54,194 bases of DNA from Clostridia bacterium. Lineage in GTDB: Bacteria > Bacillota > Clostridia > Oscillospirales > CAG-272. The position numbers were made by a program, and so were the translations under genes. The DNA lies in the NCBI GenBank assembly GCA_017411745.1, contig JAFQPM010000029.1, positions 1 to 54,194 on the forward strand. The letters run 5' to 3'. The notes beneath the pieces are model-generated. The model was not told where the DNA came from. It saw only the letters and a list, made by a program, of their open reading frames with translations, and did no database searches. Of this stretch, positions 25,079 through 33,945 are shown in pieces; the stretch's first letter is position 1; each line of letters begins with the position of its first letter.

Positions 25079-27505
25079 TCAGTTCACGGGCTTGAGATCC
25101 CAAAACTTTTCGGCATATTCCTTGATAGAACGGTCTGCAGCGAAGAAGCCTGCCGCACTGGTATTGAGAAGCGACATTCTCGTCCACTTCTCTCTGTCGT
25201 CGTATGCCTTGAGCATCTCGTCGTGAGTCATACGGTAGGACTCGAAATCCGCAAGACACATATAGGGGTCTGCTATGCCGTGACCAGTCAACAGATAGGT
25301 CGCGATGTCGGCAAACGACTCGCCTGCAAAGCCGATCGAGAGGAAGTTGATGATTCTGCGAAGTCTTGCATTGTTCGAATAGAACTCTGCGGCACGGTAG
25401 CCGTTAAGCCAGAGCTTTTCGACCTCGTCGCTCTTAAGACCGAAGATATACATATTGTCCTGACCTACTGCGTCGAGCATTTCGACGTTTGCGCCGTCGA
25501 GAGTACCGATAGTTATAGCGCCGTTGATCATAAGCTTCATACAACCCGTACCGCTTGCTTCCTTACCTGCAAGAGAGATCTGCTCGCTGATATCTGCCGA
25601 GGGGATGAGTATCTCCGCGGTGCTTACGTCGTAGTTCTCAAGGAACACGACGTTGAGCTTTTCTTTGATCTTGGGGTTGTTGTCGATATCCTTGGAGATC
25701 ATACAGAGAAGCTGAATGATTCTCTTTGCCATCTGATATCCCGGTGCAGCTTTTGCTCCGAAGATAAAGGTCTGAGGACGGATATCAAGATCGGGATTAT
25801 CCTTGAGCTCGAGGTAGATGCCGATGATATTGAGCGCGTTGAGGAGCTGTCTCTTATACTCGTGAAGTCTCTTGATCTGCACGTCGAACAGCGAGTGGGT
25901 ATCGATCTTCTTGCCGGTTTTAGCGTAAAGATGGTTAGCGAATGCGATCTTATTGTTATGCTTGATCGCGCGTACCTTTTCAAGCACAGCCTTATCGTCT
26001 GCAAACTTTGCAAACTCGGAAAGCTCTATGGGGTTATGTCTGTATCCCGTGCCGATGCACTCGTCGAGCAGAGCCGCCAATTCGGGATTGGAGTAGCAGA
26101 GCCAACGGCGGTGTGCAATACCGTTCGTTACGTTCTCGAACTTATTGGGATACATCTTATAGAAATCGTTGAAGACTGTCTTGGTGAGAATATCGGAGTG
26201 GAGCTTGGAAACGCCGTTTACCGAATGAGAACCGATAACAGAGAGGTTTGCCATTCTTACCGAGCCGTAGCCGACGACGCTCATCTTGCTTATTCTCTGC
26301 CAGTTACCGGGGAACGCGTTCCACGCGTCGCGGCAGAATCTTTCATTGATCTCCTTGATGATGTCGTATATTCTGGGGAGCTTGAGCTTGAACAGATCCT
26401 CGTTCCAGGTCTCAAGCGCCTCGGGCATTACCGTGTGGTTGGTGTATGAGCAGATCTTTACGACCTTATCCCACGCGTCCTCCCAAGAATAGAAATAATC
26501 GTCCACGAGTATTCTCATAAGCTCGGGAATACAAAGTGCGGGGTGGGTATCGTTGATATGGATTGCTACCTTTTCTTCGAGATTGGCAAGCGTTCCGTAC
26601 ACTGCCATATGGTCGCGAATGATGCTCTGAACCGATGCGGAAACTAGGAAGTACTGCTGAGAGAGACGGAGGAGCTTTCCTTCGGTGTGGTTATCCGAGG
26701 GATAGAGCACCTTGGTGAGCGTTTCGGCGTTCGTGCTATCCTCGACTGCCTTGTGATACTGTCCCTGAGTAAACAAGCCCATATTGAAGTTCTGGATATT
26801 TCTTGCCTTCCACAGACGCAGGCGGCTGACGCCCTTACTGTCTGCTCCAGAGATCATCATATCGTAAGGAACTGCCTCGATCTCCTCGCTGTTTTCATAA
26901 ATAACGGTCATGTGGTTATTTTCCCACTTTTCGCGGACGCGTCCTCCGAAGCGGACTACGAATGCACGGTCTGTTCTCGGAACGAGCCAGACCTCTCCAC
27001 CGGGAAGCCATACGTCAGGAAGCTCTACCTGCATACCGTCGACGATCTTCTGCTTGAAAAGACCGTACTCGTAGCAGAGTGAAAATCCCGTTGCGGGATA
27101 ATCAAGAGATGACAAGGAGTCCATAAAGCAAGCGGCAAGTCTTCCAAGGCCTCCGTTGCCAAGTCCCGCATCGGGCTCGCACTCGTAAAGGTCGTTGAGC
27201 TCAAAACCGAGAGCCTTGAGTGCTTCGGCATAGGATTTATCAAGTCCAAGATTGCATACATTGGTCTTGAGTGATCTGCCGAGCAGGAACTCCATACACA
27301 TATAGTAAATGCGCTTTGCGCCCTTTTTGTTGACTTCCTTTTTGAAGTCGCCGCGCTTTTCGGTGAGGATGTCGCGGACGGTCATAGAGACCGCCTTATA
27401 CATCTGTTCGTCGGATGCTTCAGCGGGAGTGCAACCAAAATAGCGCGAAAGCTTGATTTCAATGTTTTCTTTGATTTTTGCTGAGGTCAAATTCTCGTGA
27501 TTCAT
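25079..27505 (-). CDS. glgP: Glycogen phosphorylase
   Basis: This PLP-dependent enzyme releases glucose-1-phosphate from the non-reducing ends of glycogen or maltodextrin. Visible family blocks are YYMCMEFLLGRSLKTN, NGGLGRLAACFMDSLS, the VAIHINDTHPAL segment, VTNGIAHRRWL and the PLP-lysine region EASGTGCMKLMINGA followed by TIGTLDGANVEM. The 808-residue length and lack of a regulatory N-terminal extension match bacterial GlgP/MalP. It lies between glgA and the GH13 gene, after a structured 200-bp spacer. Confidence 0.96.
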   Translation of the reverse strand: MNHENLTSAKIKENIEIKLSRYFGCTPAEASDEQMYKAVSMTVRDILTEKRGDFKKEVNKKGAKRIYYMCMEFLLGRSLKTNVCNLGLDKSYAEALKALGFELNDLYECEPDAGLGNGGLGRLAACFMDSLSSLDYPATGFSLCYEYGLFKQKIVDGMQVELPDVWLPGGEVWLVPRTDRAFVVRFGGRVREKWENNHMTVIYENSEEIEAVPYDMMISGADSKGVSRLRLWKARNIQNFNMGLFTQGQYHKAVEDSTNAETLTKVLYPSDNHTEGKLLRLSQQYFLVSASVQSIIRDHMAVYGTLANLEEKVAIHINDTHPALCIPELMRILVDDYFYSWEDAWDKVVKICSYTNHTVMPEALETWNEDLFKLKLPRIYDIIKEINERFCRDAWNAFPGNWQRISKMSVVGYGSVRMANLSVIGSHSVNGVSKLHSDILTKTVFNDFYKMYPNKFENVTNGIAHRRWLCYSNPELAALLDECIGTGYRHNPIELSEFAKFADDKAVLEKVRAIKHNNKIAFANHLYAKTGKKIDTHSLFDVQIKRLHEYKRQLLNALNIIGIYLELKDNPDLDIRPQTFIFGAKAAPGYQMAKRIIQLLCMISKDIDNNPKIKEKLNVVFLENYDVSTAEILIPSADISEQISLAGKEASGTGCMKLMINGAITIGTLDGANVEMLDAVGQDNMYIFGLKSDEVEKLWLNGYRAAEFYSNNARLRRIINFLSIGFAGESFADIATYLLTGHGIADPYMCLADFESYRMTHDEMLKAYDDREKWTRMSLLNTSAAGFFAADRSIKEYAEKFWDLKPVN

Positions 27506-27550
27506 TTGCGTTTTATACCTTTCGGATCAAAATTTTATTCTTAATCAATT

Positions 27551-27681
27551 GCTCACGTAACTTCGTGAAGCATATCTCCGTTTACAAGGCGACTTATAAA
27601 CAGAGATACGCCGCGCGCTGTTGGACGGCGATTTATTCTCAATAAATTTCGCCGTCCCCGAGAGTTATTGCCCTCGGGGAC
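27551..27681. other. Four consecutive hairpins between glgA and glgP
   Basis: Four inverted repeats are packed in 131 bp: 27551-27571 (GCTCACG / CGTGAAGC), 27570-27611 (TATCTC...GTTTA / TAAAC...GAGATA), 27623-27657 (GGACGGCGA...CGCCGTCC) and 27654-27681 (GTCCCCGAG / CTCGGGGAC). The last is followed by TTTTTC only in the plus direction. The second and third are long, the third about 16 bp with one bulge. They would be transcribed in the glgA-glgP mRNA. Confidence 0.65.
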
Positions 27682-27719
27682 TTTTTCTTGGCGTTTTTAT
27701 CAAATTTTATCGATATTGA

Positions 27720-29165
27720 TCAAAGAGAGTCGAACATCTCCATATACTTGCCTGCGGACACGCTCCACGAGAAGTCCGTTCCCATTATCTTACTGATAAA
27801 CTTCTTATTCTGCGCCTTATCCGCATAGAGCGCGAGGGCGGCGTTTATTCTGTCCTCAAGCTCCCAAGACGAGTAGTTCGCAAAAGTAAATCCGTTGCCC
27901 TTGATCTCTCCGTTATCTACCCAATAGCCCTTGATCGAATCGGCAAGTCCTCCTGTTTCTCTGACAACCGGCACCGCACCGTAGCGCGACGCGATCATCT
28001 GCGAAAGTCCGCAGGGCTCGCTCTTGGAAGGCATTACGAAGATATCGCAAGCGGCGTATATCTTCTTCGACAGATCTCTGTCATAGGTCAACAGAGCTTT
28101 GACTTTATCGGGATATCTGCACTCGAGCTCGTAGAAGAAGCTTTCGTACTGAGGCTCGCCCTTACCAAGAATTACAAACTGGACGTCGTTATTTCTTACG
28201 ACATTGTCCGCGATATCTCTTACGAGGTCAAGTCCCTTATGGGTTGCAAGTCTTGAGATTATAGCAAGCATAGGCACGTCGGCTCTTTCGGGAAGTCCGT
28301 ATTCGCGCTGAAGCGCCATCTTGTTCTCTGCCTTGCCCTTGATAACTCCGCGGCGGTCGTAATTCTTTACGAGCACGTTATCCTTTGCGGGATTATAGTA
28401 GTTGTAGTCTATGCCGTTGAGTATTCCCGTGAGCTTATGCGCGTTTCTGTAGAGTATGTGGGAAAGACCGTGCGAATATTCGTAGGTCTTGATCTCCTCA
28501 GCGTATCTTTCGCTTACGGTGGATACCATATCAGCGCATTCGATCGCCGCTTTCATAAGATTTATGCAATCGTCATATCTCATCAGCGAGTAATATTCGG
28601 GACCCATATCGAATACGTCTCCGAGTATCTTGAAATCGTATTTGCCCTGATATTCGATGTTATGAATAGTATAGACCGTTTTTGTGTTTGCAAGTCCCTC
28701 AATGTAACGGTATTTGGTATTGAGATAGACCACCGCCATTGCCGCCTGCCAGTCGTTTGCCTGCATAACGTCGGGATAAAACTCGAGGTGTACGAGCATT
28801 TCCATAACTGCCTTGCAGAAATACGCGTATCTTTCTCCGTCGTCGTAATATCCGTAGAGCATTCCGCTACGCTTGAAATAATACTCGTTATCGATGAAAT
28901 AATACGTTACTCCGTCCTTAACAAGACTTTTTACTCCGCAGTAGAGGCTTCTCCATGCCAGCGGCACGTAAAAAACCGCTTCGTCCTTCATCTGCGCTCT
29001 CCACTCGTCCTTGATTGCCGAGTACAGAGGCATTACCACTCTGACATCTACGTTGTTTTTTTCCTTCGCCTTGATCGCCGCGGGCAAAGAGCCCATTACG
29101 TCGCCAAGTCCTCCTGTTGCCGCGAAGGGCATGACCTCCGCGCCTACAAATAATATTTTCTTCAT
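27720..29165 (-). CDS. glgA: Glycogen synthase (ADP-glucose type)
   Basis: This GT5 enzyme extends alpha-1,4-glucan from ADP-glucose. It has the N-terminal FVGAEVMPFAATGGLGDVMGSLP-type start (first half quoted: FVGAEVMPFAATGGLGDV), MQANDWQAAM, YTIHNIEYQGKYD, GILNGIDYNYYNP, ISRLATHKGLDLV, and the C-terminal MPSKSEPCGLSQMIASRYG with the catalytic Glu. The 481-residue length is normal. The conserved Lys of KTGGL is replaced by Ala16; similar variants occur in related Clostridia as far as I recall. The start at 29165 has an AGGAAG site. It works directly on the product of GlgC/GlgD, encoded upstream. Confidence 0.95.
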   Translation of the reverse strand: MKKILFVGAEVMPFAATGGLGDVMGSLPAAIKAKEKNNVDVRVVMPLYSAIKDEWRAQMKDEAVFYVPLAWRSLYCGVKSLVKDGVTYYFIDNEYYFKRSGMLYGYYDDGERYAYFCKAVMEMLVHLEFYPDVMQANDWQAAMAVVYLNTKYRYIEGLANTKTVYTIHNIEYQGKYDFKILGDVFDMGPEYYSLMRYDDCINLMKAAIECADMVSTVSERYAEEIKTYEYSHGLSHILYRNAHKLTGILNGIDYNYYNPAKDNVLVKNYDRRGVIKGKAENKMALQREYGLPERADVPMLAIISRLATHKGLDLVRDIADNVVRNNDVQFVILGKGEPQYESFFYELECRYPDKVKALLTYDRDLSKKIYAACDIFVMPSKSEPCGLSQMIASRYGAVPVVRETGGLADSIKGYWVDNGEIKGNGFTFANYSSWELEDRINAALALYADKAQNKKFISKIMGTDFSWSVSAGKYMEMFDSL

Positions 29166-29206
29166 ACTTCCTGACCTATCTTTGCTAAATTTTGAGACAG
29201 CTTACA

Positions 29207-30337
29207 TTATACTGACATTTTTTTACCGATATAGAACGGCATTGTCTTGTGTCCAGAGAGAACTCTTCCGTCCTTTATCATGACGTTCTTATCCGCGATA
29301 ACGCAGTTAAGCTCTGCATTCGGGCAGACGTAGCTATCCTGGAACAGAATCGAATTCTTGACTACTGCTCCCTTTCCAACGTGTACGCCGCGGAAAATGA
29401 TGGAATTTTCGACCTTACCCTCGATCACGCAGCCCTCTGCTACTACAGAGTTGGTAACCTTTGCGCCATCGCAATATCTTGTGGGCGCGGAGTTGCGCAC
29501 CTTGGTGAGCACGGGGCGGTTCTTGATGCCAAAGAGTCTTTCTCTTGCATCCGCCTCGAGAAGCTTCATAGAGCACTCGAAATAGCCCTCGAGCGAGCCA
29601 ATGTGTGCGTACCAGCCATCGTACTTATAGACCTTATACGCTGCCTTGCCGATATTCTTCATAATGATGTCACGCAAGAAGCTGTTATGTCCGCGGGAAA
29701 TAGCCGTTTCAACCACGTTAAGAAGATACTGTCTCTTCATGACCATTATGTTGATATACACCTGGGTATCCTCGGATACGTGATCCTCGAAAATGTCGGT
29801 AACGTTATCGTTCTCGTCGGACTTGATGAGGGTCAAGATCTCGTTTTCGCTGACTCCCGTGAGGTCGGTGCTCTTGGTAACGAACGTGATATCCGCGCCG
29901 CTTGCCGCGTGTCTTTCTATAACGTCGTTGAGGTCGATGTTGCAAATAACGTCGCAATCCGACATAACTATGTAGTCTTCGTTGCAGCGGTTGAGGAAGT
30001 TCACAGTACCCATAAGCGCCTCAAGGCGAGAGGTATAGAACTTATTTGCTCCTGCGTTGTCAAATGCAGTAACGAAGGGGGGGAGCAACTTGATTCCGCC
30101 CGAGCGACGAGCCAGATCCCAGTCCTTGCCGTTTCCGAGATGGTCGAGAAGCGACTGATAATTGTTGTGGGTTACGAGTCCTATTTTGGAAATTCCCGAA
30201 TTTACCATACTCGAAAGCGCAAAATCGATAAGACGGTATCTGCCTCCGAAGGGCACGCTACCGATCGTTCTCATTCTTGTAAGCTCGGGAACGCTGTTAT
30301 CGTGTATATTTGAAAATATAAGACCTACTGCTGTCAT
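29207..30337 (-). CDS. glgD: ADP-glucose pyrophosphorylase regulatory subunit GlgD
   Basis: This is the non-catalytic paralogue that forms a heteromer with GlgC in Firmicutes. The N terminus (MTAVGLIFSNIHD) lacks the GGxGxRL nucleotide-binding loop of GlgC, while the PFGGRYRLIDFALSSMVNSG block and the C-terminal left-handed beta-helix (SVVAEGCVIEG, SIIFRGVHVGKGA) remain. I chose the ATG at 30337 with a TGGAG site over one 22 codons upstream, which lies in a hairpin-rich spacer. It follows glgC and precedes glgA. In Bacillus-type systems GlgD raises GlgC activity. Confidence 0.94.
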   Translation of the reverse strand: MTAVGLIFSNIHDNSVPELTRMRTIGSVPFGGRYRLIDFALSSMVNSGISKIGLVTHNNYQSLLDHLGNGKDWDLARRSGGIKLLPPFVTAFDNAGANKFYTSRLEALMGTVNFLNRCNEDYIVMSDCDVICNIDLNDVIERHAASGADITFVTKSTDLTGVSENEILTLIKSDENDNVTDIFEDHVSEDTQVYINIMVMKRQYLLNVVETAISRGHNSFLRDIIMKNIGKAAYKVYKYDGWYAHIGSLEGYFECSMKLLEADARERLFGIKNRPVLTKVRNSAPTRYCDGAKVTNSVVAEGCVIEGKVENSIIFRGVHVGKGAVVKNSILFQDSYVCPNAELNCVIADKNVMIKDGRVLSGHKTMPFYIGKKMSV

Positions 30338-30354
30338 TATTTTTACTCCATTCT

Positions 30355-30409
30355 GCCGCCGAAATGGCGGCGCAAATAATATTGACGAATTTTGCCTCTG
30401 CAAAATTCG
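30355..30409. other. Two hairpins in the glgC-glgD spacer
   Basis: GCCGCC/GGCGGC (30355-30371) lies just upstream of the glgD ribosome site and a 10-bp perfect stem with a 4-nt loop lies at 30386-30409. Neither is followed by a T-run on the minus strand, so they are candidates for mRNA processing or translation control rather than termination. Confidence 0.5.
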
Positions 30410-30467
30410 AGCGTGAAAAAGATCAATTGCCTTTCAGAGAGAAGCAGCTTTCACGCAACTCCCCTTA

Positions 30468-31652
30468 TTAAAGCTCCGAAATTATTGCGCCGTCTTCAAT
30501 AACGGTGCCGTTGGGTACTTCGATATCCTCGCCAAGCACAGTGATTCCCTTTGCCTTATCCTTGGAAACGCCGACTATCGCTCCTGCGCCGATCTCAACT
30601 CCCGTATCGATGATCGAGTAGTTGACCGTTGCTCCCGAGCCGATGACCGTGTCACCCATAAGCACGCAATCCTTTACGTACGCGCCGGGCATAACCTTTA
30701 CGCCCGAGCCGAGAACACAGTTCTTTACAGTTCCGTAGATCTCACAGCCGTCGGTAACGTAGCTGTTGACGATCTTTGCATTCTCTCCAATAAACTGCGG
30801 TCCGTTAGACTGATTTCTTGAATAGATCTTAAAGTTAGGATCGTTGAGATCGAGCACGGGATCTGTACCGAGGAGGTCCATATTAGCCTCCCAGAGAGAG
30901 TTGATCGTTCCAACGTCCTTCCAATATCCCTCGAAGGGATATGCAAACATTTTTTCACCCGCCGCAAGCATATTGGGAATGATGTTCTTACCGAAGTCGT
31001 TGGAGGAGTTGGGATCTGCCTCGTCCTCAACGAGATATTTCTGAAGTTTTTCTCTTGTGAAGATATATATACCCATCGACGCGTTGGTGCTATCGGGGTT
31101 CTTGGGCTTTTCGGTAAACTTATATATCGAGCCGTCCTCATTGGTGCTCATGATACCGAAGCGGCTTGCCTCCTCGATCGGAACGTCGATGACTGCAATA
31201 GTACAGTCCGCGCCCTTTGCCTTGTGATATTCAAGCATCTTGGCGTAGTCCATCTTGTAGATATGGTCACCCGAGAGGATAAGAACGTATTCGGTGTCGT
31301 ATCGATTGATAAACGCGAGGTTCTGATAGATCGCGTTTGCGGTTCCCTTATACCAGTCAGCAGATTTCTGACCCTGATACGGGGGCAGGATCTTTACACC
31401 TCCCCAGATACGGTCGAGGTCCCACGGCTGTCCGTTGCCTATGTACTCGTTCAAAACGAGGGGTTGATACTGGGTCAGTACTCCGACGGTGTCGATGCCC
31501 GAGTTGATACAGTTCGACAGGGTGAAGTCGATAATTCTGTACTTTCCTCCGAAGGATACTGCCGGTTTTGCGGTTTTCGTAGTCAAGGCATACAAGCGCG
31601 AGCCCTGGCCTCCTGCAAGCAACATTGCCACACATTCTTTTTTCTTAAACAT
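30468..31652 (-). CDS. glgC: Glucose-1-phosphate adenylyltransferase
   Basis: This enzyme makes ADP-glucose from ATP and glucose-1-phosphate, the first committed step of glycogen synthesis. It has the catalytic loop [35 protein letters not shown], the GTANAIYQN glucose-1-phosphate site, [11 protein letters not shown] and a C-terminal left-handed beta-helix rich in V/I-G-x-x-A hexapeptides. The 394-residue length fits. It is the second gene of the cluster, between glgB and glgD, with a GAGGAG site. Confidence 0.96.
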   Translation of the reverse strand: MFKKKECVAMLLAGGQGSRLYALTTKTAKPAVSFGGKYRIIDFTLSNCINSGIDTVGVLTQYQPLVLNEYIGNGQPWDLDRIWGGVKILPPYQGQKSADWYKGTANAIYQNLAFINRYDTEYVLILSGDHIYKMDYAKMLEYHKAKGADCTIAVIDVPIEEASRFGIMSTNEDGSIYKFTEKPKNPDSTNASMGIYIFTREKLQKYLVEDEADPNSSNDFGKNIIPNMLAAGEKMFAYPFEGYWKDVGTINSLWEANMDLLGTDPVLDLNDPNFKIYSRNQSNGPQFIGENAKIVNSYVTDGCEIYGTVKNCVLGSGVKVMPGAYVKDCVLMGDTVIGSGATVNYSIIDTGVEIGAGAIVGVSKDKAKGITVLGEDIEVPNGTVIEDGAIISEL

Positions 31653-31727
31653 AAGAACTCTCCTCTATGATAAAAAATTAATGGTACGCGATTTTTCCGA
31701 ACGCTCGGACATAGGGATTTGCTGTAT

Positions 31728-33674
31728 TTACGTGTTATTTTTTTCTTTTTTTGTTCTCTTACGTTTTGTCGGACTTTTTTTACCGACCGGCTTTTTTGAG
31801 GTCATTTTCAATATGACTGCTCCGAGAGGGGGAACGCGGAGGTGTATACCCTCGGAATATTTGCCGAACACTTTATCTCGGGTGCTTTCAAACTGCACCC
31901 CGGTGTTCGTCACACCGCTTCCGCCGTATCTTTCGTCGTCGGAATTGAATATTTCCTCGTAAACACCCTCCTCAGAAACACGAAGGAAGAAGTTTTCGTA
32001 GGTCGTTGGCGTGAAATTTATTATTACGACGAGCTCGCTGCCGTTAGAAGCGATTCTGCGATAGGATATGATGCTGTCCTTTGAGTTGTCGGGGTCTATC
32101 CACTGATAACCCTTCCAGCTGTCGTCGATCTCCCAAAGCTGAGGCGAACGCAGATAGAGGTCGTTCAGCTCCGCGCAGAAAAATTGATGCTTGGCATGAG
32201 TTTCATAATCAAGCAAGAACCACTCGACCTGACCGTCGTGTGCCCATTCGCGAAACTGACCTATCTCTGAGCCCATAAACGTGAGCTTTTTGCCCGGACA
32301 GGTCATTCTATAGACCTCGAAGGCTCTCGCCCCCGCAAATTTGCACCAATAGTCGCCTTGCATTTTATCAAGGAACGACCTTTTTCCGTGAACCACCTCG
32401 TCGTGCGATATCGGCAGCACGAAGCGTTCGTTGAATGCATATACCATCGGGAAGGTGAGCTTAGAGTGATTGTCGGGTCTGTAGCCAAAATCGGTGGAGG
32501 CGTACCATAAAGTATCGTTCATCCAGCCCATATTCCATTTGAGATCAAAGCCAAGTCCCTGACCCTCGGTCGAAGTCACTCCCTGCCATGCGCTCGACTC
32601 CTCCGCGATCATCAGCACGTCGGGATGAAGCTCCTTGACGGTACGGTTGAGCTTTTGCAAAAAATCTATTCCCTCAAGGCAACGGTTGTCGCCGTATTCG
32701 TTCGGCGTCCAATCGCCAGGGGCGCGATCGTAATCAAGATATATCATAGACGACACAGCATCTACTCGCAGACCGTCGGCGTGATATTTTTCGATCCAAT
32801 AAAGCGCGTTTGATATAAGGAATGAGCGCACCTCTGCTTTTCCAAGGTCAAATCTCAACGTTCCCCATCCCCGAAGCTCAGATCTTTGAGGATCGGCGTA
32901 CTCGTACAGCGGTTCTCCGTCAAACCGAGCGAGTCCAAACTCGTCTTTTACAAAATGGGCGGGCACCCAATCAAAGATAACTCCTATACCCGCACCGTGC
33001 ATAATGTCCACGAAGCGCATAAGGTCCTTCGGCTCGCCGTATCTTGACGTGGGAGCATAAAATCCTCCGACCTGATACCCCCACGAGCCGTTGAAGGGAT
33101 GCTCAGAGATCGGCATCAGCTCAACGTGGGTATATCCCATCTGCTTGACGTACGGAACGAGCTCCTCAGCGACCTCCTTATAGGTAAGATAACTTCCGTC
33201 ATCTCTTGTCTTCCACGAGCCGAGATGCAGCTCGTATATATTCATCGGACGCGAATAAAAATCCGTATCCTCTATACGCTGCTCAAGCCAGCCACGGTCT
33301 CTCCACCGATATCCGCCGATATCGGCAACGATCGACGCCGCATACGGAGGGTTGTCCATACGAAAGCCGTACGGGTCAGATTTATAGATAACTTTATCAT
33401 GCTTGCAGAATTTGAATTTGTAGAGATCTCCCGCTTTTATTTCGGAATCGAGAATTTTCGCTTCCCAGACTCCCTCGTCGGTCAGCCTGACCATAGGGTG
33501 TGAATCCGACCACCCGTTAAAGCTACCCGTTACGAATGCGCTGTCGGCATGCGGTGCGTATACGCGGAATACAAAATTTCCCTCTTTTTTGCTCACTCCG
33601 AAAATCTCGTAGGCTTTTTTTGAGTCGCCCGAATGAAAGAGAGAGAGCTGTGCCTTTAAGCTTTTTTCGGTCAT
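31728..33674 (-). CDS. glgB: 1,4-alpha-glucan branching enzyme
   Basis: This GH13 (CBM48-containing) enzyme creates alpha-1,6 branches. An N-terminal CBM48 (about residues 20-115: FVTGSFNGW) is followed by the barrel, with GVIFDWVPAHF, DGLRVDAVSSMIY carrying the Asp nucleophile, MIAEESSAW carrying Glu, and LPISHDEVVHGK carrying the third Asp. The C terminus ends in a basic tail. The 648-residue length is standard. It is the first gene of the glycogen cluster, with a consensus promoter just upstream and a GGAGGTG site. Confidence 0.96.
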   Translation of the reverse strand: MTEKSLKAQLSLFHSGDSKKAYEIFGVSKKEGNFVFRVYAPHADSAFVTGSFNGWSDSHPMVRLTDEGVWEAKILDSEIKAGDLYKFKFCKHDKVIYKSDPYGFRMDNPPYAASIVADIGGYRWRDRGWLEQRIEDTDFYSRPMNIYELHLGSWKTRDDGSYLTYKEVAEELVPYVKQMGYTHVELMPISEHPFNGSWGYQVGGFYAPTSRYGEPKDLMRFVDIMHGAGIGVIFDWVPAHFVKDEFGLARFDGEPLYEYADPQRSELRGWGTLRFDLGKAEVRSFLISNALYWIEKYHADGLRVDAVSSMIYLDYDRAPGDWTPNEYGDNRCLEGIDFLQKLNRTVKELHPDVLMIAEESSAWQGVTSTEGQGLGFDLKWNMGWMNDTLWYASTDFGYRPDNHSKLTFPMVYAFNERFVLPISHDEVVHGKRSFLDKMQGDYWCKFAGARAFEVYRMTCPGKKLTFMGSEIGQFREWAHDGQVEWFLLDYETHAKHQFFCAELNDLYLRSPQLWEIDDSWKGYQWIDPDNSKDSIISYRRIASNGSELVVIINFTPTTYENFFLRVSEEGVYEEIFNSDDERYGGSGVTNTGVQFESTRDKVFGKYSEGIHLRVPPLGAVILKMTSKKPVGKKSPTKRKRTKKEKNNT

Positions 33675-33736
33675 TTTGACACCTCCGTGAACAACAGTCG
33701 AGGCTACTCACCCGAAAGCGAGATACTCTTATATCT

Positions 33737-33765
33737 ATTATACCACCGCTTTTTCTCCGTGTCAA
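33737..33765 (-). promoter_or_regulatory. Consensus promoter of the glycogen cluster
   Basis: On the minus strand TTGACA (33765-33760) and TATAAT (33742-33737) have exactly 17 bp between them. It drives glgB and probably glgC-glgD-glgA-glgP-GH13-FolC-like. A 14-bp palindrome (33784-33797, ATACATTAATGTAT) lies 19 bp upstream of the -35 and could bind a regulator. Confidence 0.88.
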
Positions 33766-33873
33766 TGCACATTTCTTATAAATATACATTAATGTATGTG
33801 GTAAATTTGCCAATATATTTTAAATATGTCACCGTTTTTAACCTTTGAGACCGTGCCCGAGGCAAAAATAGTG

Positions 33874-33902
33874 TTGACAACACTTGTTTTTTGTGATACA
33901 AT
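33874..33902 (+). promoter_or_regulatory. Promoter of holB
   Basis: TTGACA (33874-33879), a 17-bp spacer and TACAAT (33897-33902), 43 bp before the holB start. Confidence 0.85.
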
Positions 33903-33945
33903 AAAGTGATATATTGTTTAGATTTCAAGATTGGAGGATCGCGCA

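Noticed and set aside
27654..27690. Intrinsic terminator on the plus strand between glgA and glgP
   Set aside because: The hairpin plus T-run is well formed, but no plus-strand transcript is expected there. I kept it as part of the structured spacer only.
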